Source of the DNA: Stappia sp. WLB 29
GTDB taxonomy: Bacteria > Pseudomonadota > Alphaproteobacteria > Rhizobiales > Stappiaceae
Reading direction: 5' to 3'
Assembly: GCF_023507705.1 (NCBI RefSeq)
Contig: NZ_JALBGD010000001.1
Span: 310,001 to 374,000 of the forward strand
Length of the DNA: 64,000 bases
The notes under the pieces were generated by a model. It searched no databases. It was not told the origin of the DNA and worked only from the letters and a program-made list of their open reading frames with translations. The stretch's first letter is position 1, and the number at the start of each line of letters is the position of its first letter. Position numbers and translations under genes: made by a program. Below, one piece after another: positions 17,614 through 25,952 of this stretch.

Positions 17614-18021
17614 TCATGCAGCAGCGGTCGATGCCGACGCACGCGCCATGGCCCGCTGCTCGGCAAGGGCAAGCACGGTCACCGCGGTCGCCTGCACGGC
17701 GAGAAAAGCGTAACCGAGCGCCGTCGGCGAGACGAGACCGAACAGCGGCAGGGCGATACTTGCCGCCACCCACAGCCAGTTGCCCGCAACGACCACGAAG
17801 ACGCCCGCCGCCGGCGGAGCCGACGGGACTGCGACCGCCAGCATGCAGAGCGCGACCGGCAGCAGCACGAGCCCTGCATAAAACAGGAGAGCCTCCGGAA
17901 GGCCGAGCGGCGACGCCAGAAGGCCACCCGCAGCAAGCAGCAGGCCGCCCATGGCCAGGCAGGTGACGGCATCGAGACCGAGAATGGCGCGAAGGGACAG
18001 GCGATCGAAGATTTGCAACAT
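17614..18021 (-). CDS. Small four-helix membrane protein of unknown function
   Basis: A 135-residue protein with four predicted membrane segments, roughly residues 10-38, 42-66, 72-96 and 100-122. The start ATG at 18021 (MLQIFDRLSLRAILGLDAV) has GGAGAG close upstream; longer in-frame starts lack one. The family is not recognised with certainty. It is transcribed away from the MmyB-type regulator at 18152 and has its own terminator, so it forms a classic divergent regulator-target pair. I infer that it is the regulator's main target; its membrane function is unknown. Confidence 0.7.
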   Translation of the reverse strand: MLQIFDRLSLRAILGLDAVTCLAMGGLLLAAGGLLASPLGLPEALLFYAGLVLLPVALCMLAVAVPSAPPAAGVFVVVAGNWLWVAASIALPLFGLVSPTALGYAFLAVQATAVTVLALAEQRAMARASASTAAA

Positions 18022-18086
18022 GGGAACTCTCCTTGGCTGGCAGGCCGGCCGGGTGCCGGACTGGATGAGGAGAGAGAACCAGCATG

Positions 18087-18120
18087 AGGTCATCGAGGCG
18101 ATTACCTCCAAGGTCATTGA
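18087..18120. promoter_or_regulatory. Direct repeats in the divergent region upstream of the MmyB-type regulator
   Basis: AGGTCATCGA (18087-18096) and AGGTCATTGA (18111-18120) are spaced 24 bases start to start, with a GAGGT/ACCTC inverted pair overlapping them. They are candidate binding sites for the HTH protein encoded just to the right. Confidence 0.4.
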
Positions 18121-18151
18121 AGTCAGAAAAGATCGCGGGCACGATCAGACC

Positions 18152-18982
18152 ATGATGAAGATGCCGTCCGCGAGCTTTCCCGATCTTCTGCGCCAGTGGC
18201 GCGGCCGCCGGCGCCTGAGCCAACTGGCGCTGGCCGCCGAGGCGGGCTTGTCGCAGCGCCATCTCAGCTTCCTGGAATGCGGCAAGGCGCAGCCGAGCCG
18301 GGAAATGGTGTCGCGGCTGGCCGACCAGCTCGCCCTGCCGCTGCGCGAACGCAACGCGATGCTGGTGGCGGCCGGCTTCTCGCCGCAGACACAGGAACGC
18401 GCGCCGGACCATCCCGATCTTGCCGCCGCGATGGAGGTGGTCGGGCGTATCCTCGATGGTCACGCCCCTCGCCCGGCGCTTGCCGTCGACCGCAACTGGA
18501 ACCTGATCCTCGCCAATGCCCCGGCGCTGGCGCTGCTCACCGGTATCGCCCCGCACCTGCTCGCCCCTCCGGTCAACGTGCTGAAGGTCAGCCTGCACCC
18601 GGACGGACTTGCCCCGCGCATCCGCAACTACCGCGAATGGCGCGCCCATCTGTTGGAGCGGCTAGGCCGGCAGGCCGAGATGTCCGGCGATGCGGAGATT
18701 ACCGCCCTGGTCGAGGAATTGGGAGCCTATCCGGTGCCGACGGGCGCAAAACCGCAGCCGGTGACCGGACGAGACAGACATGCAGGCATCGCCGTGCCGC
18801 TGGAACTGCTGGTCGGCGATACCGTCCTTTCGTTCCTGAGCACGACGACGGTCTTCGGCACCGCGCTCGACATCTTCCTGTCGGAACTGACCATCGAGTG
18901 CTTCTTTCCGGCCGACGAGGCGACCGCGGCAGCAATGGCGGCGCCTGCCGCAAGCTCTGCCGAGAAGTCCCCGGCTGGGTGA
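18152..18982 (+). CDS. Helix-turn-helix regulator with MmyB-like ligand-binding domain
   Basis: A predicted 276-residue regulator. The N-terminal XRE-type helix-turn-helix spans about residues 8-70 (FPDLLRQWRGRRRLSQLALA, then GLSQRHLSFLECGKAQPSRE). The remainder matches the PAS-like MmyB domain, as in DRNWNLILANAPA and VPLELLVGDTVLSFLSTTTVFGT. Proteins of this type are often proposed to bind a fatty-acid-like or other small ligand. The start is one of ATG 18152, 18155 or 18161; no strong ribosome binding site distinguishes them. It is divergent from the small membrane protein and ends tail-to-tail with arfB, with adjoining stop codons. Confidence 0.85.
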   Translation: MMKMPSASFPDLLRQWRGRRRLSQLALAAEAGLSQRHLSFLECGKAQPSREMVSRLADQLALPLRERNAMLVAAGFSPQTQERAPDHPDLAAAMEVVGRILDGHAPRPALAVDRNWNLILANAPALALLTGIAPHLLAPPVNVLKVSLHPDGLAPRIRNYREWRAHLLERLGRQAEMSGDAEITALVEELGAYPVPTGAKPQPVTGRDRHAGIAVPLELLVGDTVLSFLSTTTVFGTALDIFLSELTIECFFPADEATAAAMAAPAASSAEKSPAG

Positions 18983-19420
18983 TCAGTCGTCGGGGCCGGA
19001 ACGCATCCGCTTGATCGCCGAGCGCTGCTTCTTGGCCGCGAGCCGGCGCTCCTTGGAGGCCTTTGTCGGCCGCGTCGCCTTGCGCGGCTTCGGCCGCTCC
19101 AGCGCCTTGCGCACCAGCGCGGCGAGACGCTCCAGCGCATCCAGGCGGTTGCGCTCCTGGGTGCGGAACCGGTCGGCCTGGATGAGAATCTCGCCGGCCA
19201 GCGTCAGCCGGCTGCCGGCAAGACGGGCAAGCCGCTCCTTGACGTCCTCGGCGAGGGTCCGGTTGCCCGAAAGGTCGAAACGCAGCTGCACGGCGGTGGC
19301 GACCTTGTTGACGTTCTGCCCGCCCGGTCCGGAAGCGCGCACGAAGCTCTCCGACAGGTCGCCGGCCGGGATTCTCACCCCCGGCGCCACCTCCAGATCC
19401 ATGTCCGCCACTGACGCCAT
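18983..19420 (-). CDS. arfB: Alternative ribosome-rescue factor B (peptidyl-tRNA hydrolase)
   Basis: A 145-residue ArfB/YaeJ protein that frees stalled ribosomes by hydrolysing peptidyl-tRNA. ASGPGGQNVNKVATAVQLRF near residues 29-48 contains the catalytic GGQ. The basic C-terminal tail (KPRKATRPTKASKERRLAAKKQ) is the part that enters the empty mRNA channel in known ArfB. The size fits the family. It is monocistronic, divergent from mazG. Confidence 0.93.
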   Translation of the reverse strand: MASVADMDLEVAPGVRIPAGDLSESFVRASGPGGQNVNKVATAVQLRFDLSGNRTLAEDVKERLARLAGSRLTLAGEILIQADRFRTQERNRLDALERLAALVRKALERPKPRKATRPTKASKERRLAAKKQRSAIKRMRSGPDD

Positions 19421-19507
19421 CGCCGTTTCGTTCCGTTTGTCTGTCGCCGCGGGGCGTGCGCTTGGAACGCCCCCGGTGCAATGCTATGTCGGTCGCCAGG
19501 ACCAGAT

Positions 19508-20359
19508 ATGAGGGGCGCCAGCGTGACACCGGACCGCGACATCAAGCGACTGATCGAGATCATGGCCGCCTTGCGCACGCCCGGTACCGGCTGCCCCTGG
19601 GATCTGGAGCAGGACTTCGCAACGATCGCCCCTTACACGATCGAGGAAGCCTACGAGGTCGCCGACGCGATCCAGCGCGGCGACATGGTCGACCTGCGCG
19701 AAGAACTGGGCGACCTGCTCCTGCAGGTGGTCTATCACGCCCGCCTTTCCGAGGAACAGGGGGCTTTCGCCTTTCCCGACGTGGTGGAGGCGATCACCGC
19801 CAAGATGATCCGCCGGCATCCGCATGTCTTCGGCGACGACGATGCCCGCTCGGCCGGCATCGCCAAGGGCATGTGGGAGAAGATCAAGCAGCAGGAAAAG
19901 CTGGAGCGCGCCAGCGCCCGGGCGGCGGCAGGCCTTGGCGAAGAGCGCCGGCGATTCCTCGACGACGTTCCGGCAATCTTCCCGGCCCTGACCGAGGCGG
20001 AAAAGCTGCAGCGCCGCGCTGCGCGCGTCGGCTTCGACTGGGGCAGCGCCGGTCCCGTCCTCGACAAGATCCGCGAAGAGACCGAGGAACTGGCGAGCGA
20101 AATCGCAGCGGACGACGGCACGACGCCCGACCGCGAATGCATCGCCGGCGAAATCGGCGACCTGATCTTCGCCGTGGCGAACCTTGCGCGGCATCTCGAC
20201 ATCGACCCGGAGGAAGCGCTGAAGCGCACCAACCGCAAGTTCCGCCGCCGTTTCGCGGCCATCGAGGACGCCGCCGAAGGCGAAGGCCGCACGCTGGCCG
20301 ACATGAACCTCGACGAGATGGAAACGGTCTGGCAGGCGGCGAAGACGAACGACACCTGA
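19508..20359 (+). CDS. mazG: Nucleoside triphosphate pyrophosphohydrolase MazG
   Basis: A 283-residue enzyme hydrolysing (d)NTPs to monophosphates and pyrophosphate. Two MazG folds are visible. The first has CPWDLEQDFATIAPYTIEEA and EELGDLLLQVVYHA with the metal-binding acidic cluster. The second repeats the pattern as EETEELASEIA and EIGDLIFAVANLARHL. I chose the ATG at 19508, with AGGA about seven bases upstream; a GTG at 19522 is also possible. It stands alone and converges on hflX. Confidence 0.92.
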   Translation: MRGASVTPDRDIKRLIEIMAALRTPGTGCPWDLEQDFATIAPYTIEEAYEVADAIQRGDMVDLREELGDLLLQVVYHARLSEEQGAFAFPDVVEAITAKMIRRHPHVFGDDDARSAGIAKGMWEKIKQQEKLERASARAAAGLGEERRRFLDDVPAIFPALTEAEKLQRRAARVGFDWGSAGPVLDKIREETEELASEIAADDGTTPDRECIAGEIGDLIFAVANLARHLDIDPEEALKRTNRKFRRRFAAIEDAAEGEGRTLADMNLDEMETVWQAAKTNDT

Positions 20360-20376
20360 GGCCGCGGCGACGGACT

Positions 20377-21780
20377 TCAGCCCGCCGCGTCCTCGTCGAT
20401 CTCGGTAAAGGCGCCGCGATAGCGGGTGGTGAACTCGCCCTTGCGACGCTCGCCGACGCGCACGCGCAAGGAGATGCCCTCCTCGCCATCCGTCCGCCGC
20501 AGCACGTCCGTGTTGCGATAGAGCCAGGCGAGACCCTCTCCGTCTTCCGGCGCCAGCGTCATCTCGTAGACGAGACTGTCCTCGGCGAGCCGTAGCTCCA
20601 CCCGCGCCAGAAGGTCCGCAACGCCCTCGCCGGTCACGGCGGAGACGGCAACAGGGCCCTCGTCGATGCGGTTGGCGGCAAGCAGCGTCTGCCGGTGTTC
20701 GTCGGACAGCTTGTCGACCTTGTTCCAGACCTCGATCAGGCGGCTGCTTTGCGCCTGTTCCAAGCCCAGGGCATTCAGCGTGGCGGCGACATCGGCGGCC
20801 TGGGCCTCTGTATCCTCGTGCGAAATGTCGCGCACATGCAGGATCAGGTCGGCCTCCGTCACCTCCTCCAGCGTCGCCCGGAAGGCAGCGATCAGGTGGG
20901 TCGGCAGGTCGGAGATGAAGCCGACCGTATCCGACAGAATGACATCGCGCCCATGCGGCAGCGTCACGCGCCGCAGCGTCGGATCGAGCGTCGCGAACAG
21001 GAGATCCTTGGCGAAGACCTCGGCTTCGGTCAGCCGATTGAACAGGGTCGATTTGCCGGCATTGGTGTAGCCGACCAGCGCCACGACGGGCTGCGGCACC
21101 TTCTTGCGCTTGGCCCGGTGCAGCTCGCGGGTTCGGGTGACCTGTCCCAGATCCTTTTCCAGCCGATTGATCCGCTCCTGGATCAGGCGCCGGTCGGCCT
21201 CGATCTGGGTTTCGCCGGGACCGCCGACGAAACCGAGGCCGCCGCGCTGGCGCTCCAGGTGGGTCCAGGAGCGCACCAGACGGCTTTTCTGCCACTTGAG
21301 GTGGGCAAGCTCCACCTGCAGCGTGCCTTCCGCCGTGCTGGCGCGATCGCCGAAGATCTCGAGAATGAGGCCGGTGCGGTCGAGCACCTTGCAATGCAGC
21401 GCCTTTTCCAGGTTGCGTTGCTGGATCGGCGTCAGCGGATGGTCGACGACGACGAGCTCGATCTCCTCCGCCTTCACGATGGCGGCGAGTTCCTCGACCT
21501 TGCCGCTGCCGAACAGCGTGCCCGGCTTGGGCGTGGCGACCGTGACGATGCCGCTGGAGACGATCTCGAGGTCGATGGCCGCGGCAAGGCCGATCGCCTC
21601 CTCAAGCCGCGCTTCGGGCGAGCGACGAAGCTGGGCGCCGCTCTCATCGCGATGGCGGCCGGTGAGCACAGGAACGACCACGGCTGCGCGCGCGCCGGCA
21701 GCCCCGCGCGGGCCCTCGAACGGATTGTCCGGTTCCTGCGCGGGTTTGTCTTTCCGATTCGAGCGGGGTTGGTTCTTCAA
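20377..21780 (-). CDS. hflX: Ribosome-associated GTPase HflX
   Basis: A 467-residue GTPase that binds the 50S subunit and splits stalled ribosomes. G1 is GYTNAGKSTLFNRL, G3 is DTVGFISDLP and G4 is NKVDKL. The Gly-rich RRSGGPGETQ-type linker of HflX is visible as GLGFVGGPGETQIEADRR. The only plausible start is TTG at 21780, immediately after the hfq stop (reading TGATTG). Translation therefore probably depends on ribosomes finishing hfq. The hfq-hflX order is conserved across Proteobacteria. Confidence 0.94.
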   Translation of the reverse strand: MKNQPRSNRKDKPAQEPDNPFEGPRGAAGARAAVVVPVLTGRHRDESGAQLRRSPEARLEEAIGLAAAIDLEIVSSGIVTVATPKPGTLFGSGKVEELAAIVKAEEIELVVVDHPLTPIQQRNLEKALHCKVLDRTGLILEIFGDRASTAEGTLQVELAHLKWQKSRLVRSWTHLERQRGGLGFVGGPGETQIEADRRLIQERINRLEKDLGQVTRTRELHRAKRKKVPQPVVALVGYTNAGKSTLFNRLTEAEVFAKDLLFATLDPTLRRVTLPHGRDVILSDTVGFISDLPTHLIAAFRATLEEVTEADLILHVRDISHEDTEAQAADVAATLNALGLEQAQSSRLIEVWNKVDKLSDEHRQTLLAANRIDEGPVAVSAVTGEGVADLLARVELRLAEDSLVYEMTLAPEDGEGLAWLYRNTDVLRRTDGEEGISLRVRVGERRKGEFTTRYRGAFTEIDEDAAG

Positions 21781-22035
21781 TCAGCCCGCCGTCTTTTCGC
21801 CGGTCTCATCCGGCTCGAACAGCTGAACCGGAGCGTTCGGCATCACGGTGGAGATTGCGTGCTTGTAGACAAGCTGTGAATGTCCGTCACGGCGCAGAAG
21901 AACGCAGAAGTTGTCGAACCAGGTCACGACGCCTTGCAGTTTCACACCGTTGATCAGAAAGATCGTCAGTGGGGTCTTCTGCTTACGTACATGGTTGAGG
22001 AAAGTATCCTGAAGGTTTTGAGCGCGGTCAGCCAT
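21781..22035 (-). CDS. hfq: RNA chaperone Hfq
   Basis: An 84-residue Sm-like protein forming a hexameric ring that pairs small RNAs with mRNAs. Sm1 is [23 protein letters not shown] and Sm2 is the near-invariant [12 protein letters not shown] sits about ten bases before the ATG. The C-terminal tail is short, as in most alphaproteobacteria. It is the first gene of hfq-hflX, downstream of dat. Confidence 0.97.
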   Translation of the reverse strand: MADRAQNLQDTFLNHVRKQKTPLTIFLINGVKLQGVVTWFDNFCVLLRRDGHSQLVYKHAISTVMPNAPVQLFEPDETGEKTAG

Positions 22036-22243
22036 GTTTTATTTTTTCCTGCATTCGCATTGTCGTTTATTGGTGCGCCCAGCCGGAAACAAAAACTGCC
22101 GCCATGCAGTCTTGCTGCCCGCAGCATTGCGCCCGGCAGACCCGACGTCAAGAGCCCGGAGGAAGACCCTCGGGCGCACGATGCCAGTCTAGCGCATCCT
22201 CGTTGCCATTTCTGCCCGTTTATATGACACAGCCTGCCTCAAG

Positions 22244-23107
22244 TCACACCGCACTGACTTCGGCCGTTTCATGGAACATGCGCCGCAACTCTCGCGTCAT
22301 CTCGCCGGGATGCCCATTGCCGATTGCCTGATCGTCGATCCGCACCACCGGCATCACCACGGTCGTCGCCGCAGTCATGAAGGCTTCCTTGGCCTGCTTC
22401 GCCTCTTCCAGGCTGAAGGCCCGCTCCTCGAAGGTGAGGCCGTTGCGCTCGATCATGTCGAGCACGACCTGGCGGGTGATGCCCTTCAGGATGCCGCTCG
22501 TGGCCGGCCGCGTCACCAGGCAGTTGTCCTTGGTGACGATCCAGGCATTGGTCGAGCCGCCCTCGGTCACCATGCCGTCGCGATCGACGAACCAGGCTTC
22601 CTTGGCACCGGCTTCTTTCGCCTTCTGCTTGGCCAAGACGTTCGGCAGCAGGCCAACGGTCTTGATGTCGACGCGCTCCCAGCGGTTCTCGGGCACGGAA
22701 ATCACCGACACGCCCTTTTCCGCGAGGGCAGAAGCCGCCGCCGGCTGAGACGAACGCGCCGTCACCACCAGCGCGGGCTCGACGGAGGCCGGCGGGAAGA
22801 CGTGGTCGCGGCGCGACACGCCGCGCGTCACCTGCATGTAGACGAGGCCATCGCGCACCTTGTTGCGGCGAACCACCTCGTGCAGCACCTGCGACAGGGC
22901 CGCCCGGCCCATCGGCATGCGGATCGAGAGTTCGTTCAAGGAGCGCTCGAGGCGGTCGAGATGACGCCGCTCATCGACGAGATGGCCGTGCCAGATCTCG
23001 CAGACCTCGTAAACGCCATCGGCGAACTGGTAGCCCCGGTCCTCGATATGAATGGCGGCCTCCGCGTGCCGGACATAGCGTCCGTTCACATATGCGATGC
23101 GGCTCAT
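22244..23107 (-). CDS. dat: D-amino-acid transaminase
   Basis: A 287-residue fold-type IV PLP aminotransferase interconverting D-alanine/2-oxoglutarate and pyruvate/D-glutamate. It opens with RIAYVNGRYVRHAEAAIHIEDRGYQFADGVYE, and LLPNVLAKQKAKEAGAKEAW contains the PLP lysine. The ATG at 23107 has GGAGGA upstream; a longer frame to 23233 is non-coding. Its position between trkA and hfq is the usual alphaproteobacterial one. Branched-chain transaminases share the fold, but length and motifs favour the D-amino-acid enzyme. Confidence 0.9.
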   Translation of the reverse strand: MSRIAYVNGRYVRHAEAAIHIEDRGYQFADGVYEVCEIWHGHLVDERRHLDRLERSLNELSIRMPMGRAALSQVLHEVVRRNKVRDGLVYMQVTRGVSRRDHVFPPASVEPALVVTARSSQPAAASALAEKGVSVISVPENRWERVDIKTVGLLPNVLAKQKAKEAGAKEAWFVDRDGMVTEGGSTNAWIVTKDNCLVTRPATSGILKGITRQVVLDMIERNGLTFEERAFSLEEAKQAKEAFMTAATTVVMPVVRIDDQAIGNGHPGEMTRELRRMFHETAEVSAV

Positions 23108-23150
23108 GCTTCCTCCAGTCGATTGCGGAACGCGGCAGCCCGGCCGCGTA

Positions 23151-24527
23151 TCAGAAGAATTCCAGGCTGACGCGGAACATCTGCTCCACCTGCCGCACCC
23201 GCTCCGCGATGGCGAAAAGCACGCAGCGGTCATGGGCGCGGATCACGGTCGAGCCGTCCGGCGTGATGACGGTCCCGTCGCGGAAGACTGCACCGACGCG
23301 AATGCCGTCGGGCAGTTCGACCTCCCGCAAGGGCTTGCCGACAAGCGGCGAAGTTTCCAGCGCCTCGGCCTCGATGACCTCGGCCGCGCCGTTCTGCAGG
23401 GCATGGACGCCGCGGATACGGCCGCGCCGCACATGCTGCAGGATCTTGGAGATCGTCACTTGCCTCGGATTGACGAAGGCGTCAATGCCGAGCGCATGGG
23501 CGAAGGTCGGATAGCTCGGATTGTTGAGCAGCGCCAGATTGCGCTTGCAGCCGAGCTTCTTGGCCATAACGCAGGAGAGGATATTGACCTCGTCCTCATT
23601 GGTCAGCGCGATCAGCGTGTCCGCGTCCTGGATGTCGGCTTCCTTGAGGATGGTCTGGTCGAGCGCGCTGCCATGCAGGATCACGGCACGCTTCAAGGTG
23701 TCGGCAATGCTGAGCGCCCGCTCGCGCGAATGCTCGATGATCTTGACCTTGGCGGCTGACTGGCGCTGCTCCAGCGTGCGCGCCACATAGTGGCCGATAT
23801 TGCCGCCGCCCGCGATGACGACCCTTGTCGCCTCCGGCTCCTCATGACCGAAGATCGCCAGCGTGCGCCGCACCTGGTCGCGCCGCGCGACCACATAAAC
23901 GAGATCGTCGACGAACAGCGTGTCTGAGCTCTTGGGCACGAAGAGATGATTGCCCCGAAAGACACCGGTGACCACGGCGCCAAGATCGGGAAACAGCTCG
24001 GTCAACTGGCGCAGCGGCGTGTTGACCACCGGGCAATCCTCCCGGCAGATCAGGCCGACCACCACCACCTGATCATCGGCAAAGCGCACGGTCTCCACCG
24101 CACCCGGCAGCGCCAGACGGCGCAGCACCATCTCGCCCACCTCAATCTCCGGCGAGATGATCACGTCGATGGGCATGTTGTCCCGGGAGAAGAGGTCGCT
24201 CCAATGCGGCTTCAGATAGCTTTGCGCGCGCACGCGCGCCACCTTGGTCGGCACCTTGAACAGGGAATGGGCCACCTGGCAGGCGACCATGTTGACCTCG
24301 TCATAAAGCGTGACGGCGATCAGCATGTCGGCCTGATCGGCGCCGGCCTGCGCCAGCACGTCCGGATGCGCGCCATGCCCGACGAAACCGCGTACGTCGA
24401 GCGTGTCGCGGATCGCGTTGATCAGCCGCGGCGAGGAATCGATGACGGAGACATCGTTCTGTTCGGCCGCAAGCTTCTCGGCAATGCCGTAGCCCACCTG
24501 GCCGGCGCCGCAAATCACCACTCTCAT
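23151..24527 (-). CDS. trkA: Trk potassium-uptake regulator TrkA
   Basis: A 458-residue cytoplasmic protein that gates the TrkH/G potassium channel in response to NAD(H) and nucleotides. It is a duplicated RCK unit. Two Rossmann folds start at MRVVICGAGQVGYGIAEKLA and, near residue 230, VVIAGGGNIGHYVARTLEQ; each is followed by a TrkA-C domain. It lies directly downstream of ntrX, a conserved linkage in this class. No trkH gene is in the window. Confidence 0.94.
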   Translation of the reverse strand: MRVVICGAGQVGYGIAEKLAAEQNDVSVIDSSPRLINAIRDTLDVRGFVGHGAHPDVLAQAGADQADMLIAVTLYDEVNMVACQVAHSLFKVPTKVARVRAQSYLKPHWSDLFSRDNMPIDVIISPEIEVGEMVLRRLALPGAVETVRFADDQVVVVGLICREDCPVVNTPLRQLTELFPDLGAVVTGVFRGNHLFVPKSSDTLFVDDLVYVVARRDQVRRTLAIFGHEEPEATRVVIAGGGNIGHYVARTLEQRQSAAKVKIIEHSRERALSIADTLKRAVILHGSALDQTILKEADIQDADTLIALTNEDEVNILSCVMAKKLGCKRNLALLNNPSYPTFAHALGIDAFVNPRQVTISKILQHVRRGRIRGVHALQNGAAEVIEAEALETSPLVGKPLREVELPDGIRVGAVFRDGTVITPDGSTVIRAHDRCVLFAIAERVRQVEQMFRVSLEFF

Positions 24528-24584
24528 CGGATCGAAGTCCCTTCAAGGTGTCCCGTCTGCCTGGAACCTATCACGTCGCCGCGC

Positions 24585-25952
24585 CTATGAAAGTCCGAGC
24601 GACTTCAGCTTCCGGTGCAGGGCGGAACGCTCCATGCCGACGAACTCCGCCGTGCGGGACACGTTGCCGCCGAACCGCTTGATCTGGGCCTGCAGATAGT
24701 CCCGCTCGAACATCTCGCGCGCATCCCTCAGCGGCAGCGCCATCAGATGCTCGCCGCCGCCATTGGTCGGCAGGCTCGGCACGTCCGCGCCGATCTCGCC
24801 CGGCAGCAGGTCGGCGGTGATCACCGCTTCCGGATCGCCGCGGGTGAGGATCATCAGCCGCTCCACGTTGTTGCGCAGCTGACGCACGTTGCCCGGCCAG
24901 TCATGTGCCTGCAAAACCGCCATCGCATCCTCGCCGATCTTGCGGATCGGCAGGCCGGACGCAGCCGAAATCTGCTCCATGAAGAAATGGACCAGGTCGG
25001 GAATGTCGTCGCGCCGCTCGGCCAGCGGCGGCACCTGCAGCGGCACCACGCCGAGCCGGTGGAACAGATCCTCGCGGAAGCGCGCCTCGGAGATCTCGCC
25101 CTCGAGATTGCGGGCACTCGACGACAGGATGCGGATGTCGACGCTGACCTTGCCGACGCCGCCGACACGAGTGAAGGTCTGGTCGACCAGCACGCGCAGG
25201 ATCTTGCCTTGGGTCTCGTAGGGCATATCGGCGACTTCGTCGATGTAGAGCGTGCCGCCATGGGCCTCTTCCATCGCGCCGACCTTGCGGATGCGCCCCT
25301 CGGAATCCTCGATCCCGAAAAGCTCCTCCTCCATGCGCTCCGGCGTAATCGTCGCCGCGTTGATCACCACGAAGGGATTGCGCGCGCGCTGCGACATCGC
25401 ATGGATGGTGCGGGCGGTCAGCTCCTTGCCGGCGCCTGAGGGGCCGATGATCAGCACCCGGCTGTTGGTCGGCGCAACGCGCTCGATCATGTGGCGCAGG
25501 TTGTTCATCGCGCTGCTGGCGCCCAGCAGCTCCGGCGCATCGCCGCTGCGCTGACGCAACTGCTTGATCTCGCGCTTGAGCGAGGACGCCTCCAGCGCGC
25601 GCTCGGTGATCAGCACCAGCCGATCGGCCTTGAACGGCTTCTCGATATAGTCGTAGGCGCCGCGCTTGATGGCCGAAACCGCCGTCTCGACATTGCCGTG
25701 GCCGGAAATAATGACCACCGGCAGCTCGGGATCCTGCGCCTTGATCGCGTCCAGCAGTTCGAGCCCGTCCAGCCGGCTGCCCTGGAGCCAGATGTCCAGC
25801 ACGACCATGGATGGACGGCGTTCCTGGATGGCAGCGAGCGCACTGTCGCTGTCGCCGGCCGTGCGCGTCTTGTAGCCCTCGTCGTCGAGGATGCCGGCGA
25901 TGAGGTCGCGAATGTCGGCCTCGTCGTCGACGATCAGGATATCATACGCCAT
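24585..25952 (-). CDS. ntrX: Nitrogen-regulation response regulator NtrX
   Basis: A 455-residue NtrC-like regulator: receiver domain (YDILIVDDEADIRDL, phospho-acceptor Asp in VVLDIWL), AAA+ domain (Walker A IGPSGAGKELTAR; YIDEVADM) and a C-terminal Fis-type HTH. The sigma-54-contacting GAFTGA loop is absent: the place reads IEDSEGRIRKVGAMEEA. That is also the case in other alphaproteobacterial NtrX proteins as I recall them, and it suggests that it acts without sigma-54. The ATG at 25952 overlaps the ntrY stop by 11 bases; a TTG three codons upstream is possible. Its partner is NtrY. Confidence 0.93.
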   Translation of the reverse strand: MAYDILIVDDEADIRDLIAGILDDEGYKTRTAGDSDSALAAIQERRPSMVVLDIWLQGSRLDGLELLDAIKAQDPELPVVIISGHGNVETAVSAIKRGAYDYIEKPFKADRLVLITERALEASSLKREIKQLRQRSGDAPELLGASSAMNNLRHMIERVAPTNSRVLIIGPSGAGKELTARTIHAMSQRARNPFVVINAATITPERMEEELFGIEDSEGRIRKVGAMEEAHGGTLYIDEVADMPYETQGKILRVLVDQTFTRVGGVGKVSVDIRILSSSARNLEGEISEARFREDLFHRLGVVPLQVPPLAERRDDIPDLVHFFMEQISAASGLPIRKIGEDAMAVLQAHDWPGNVRQLRNNVERLMILTRGDPEAVITADLLPGEIGADVPSLPTNGGGEHLMALPLRDAREMFERDYLQAQIKRFGGNVSRTAEFVGMERSALHRKLKSLGLS

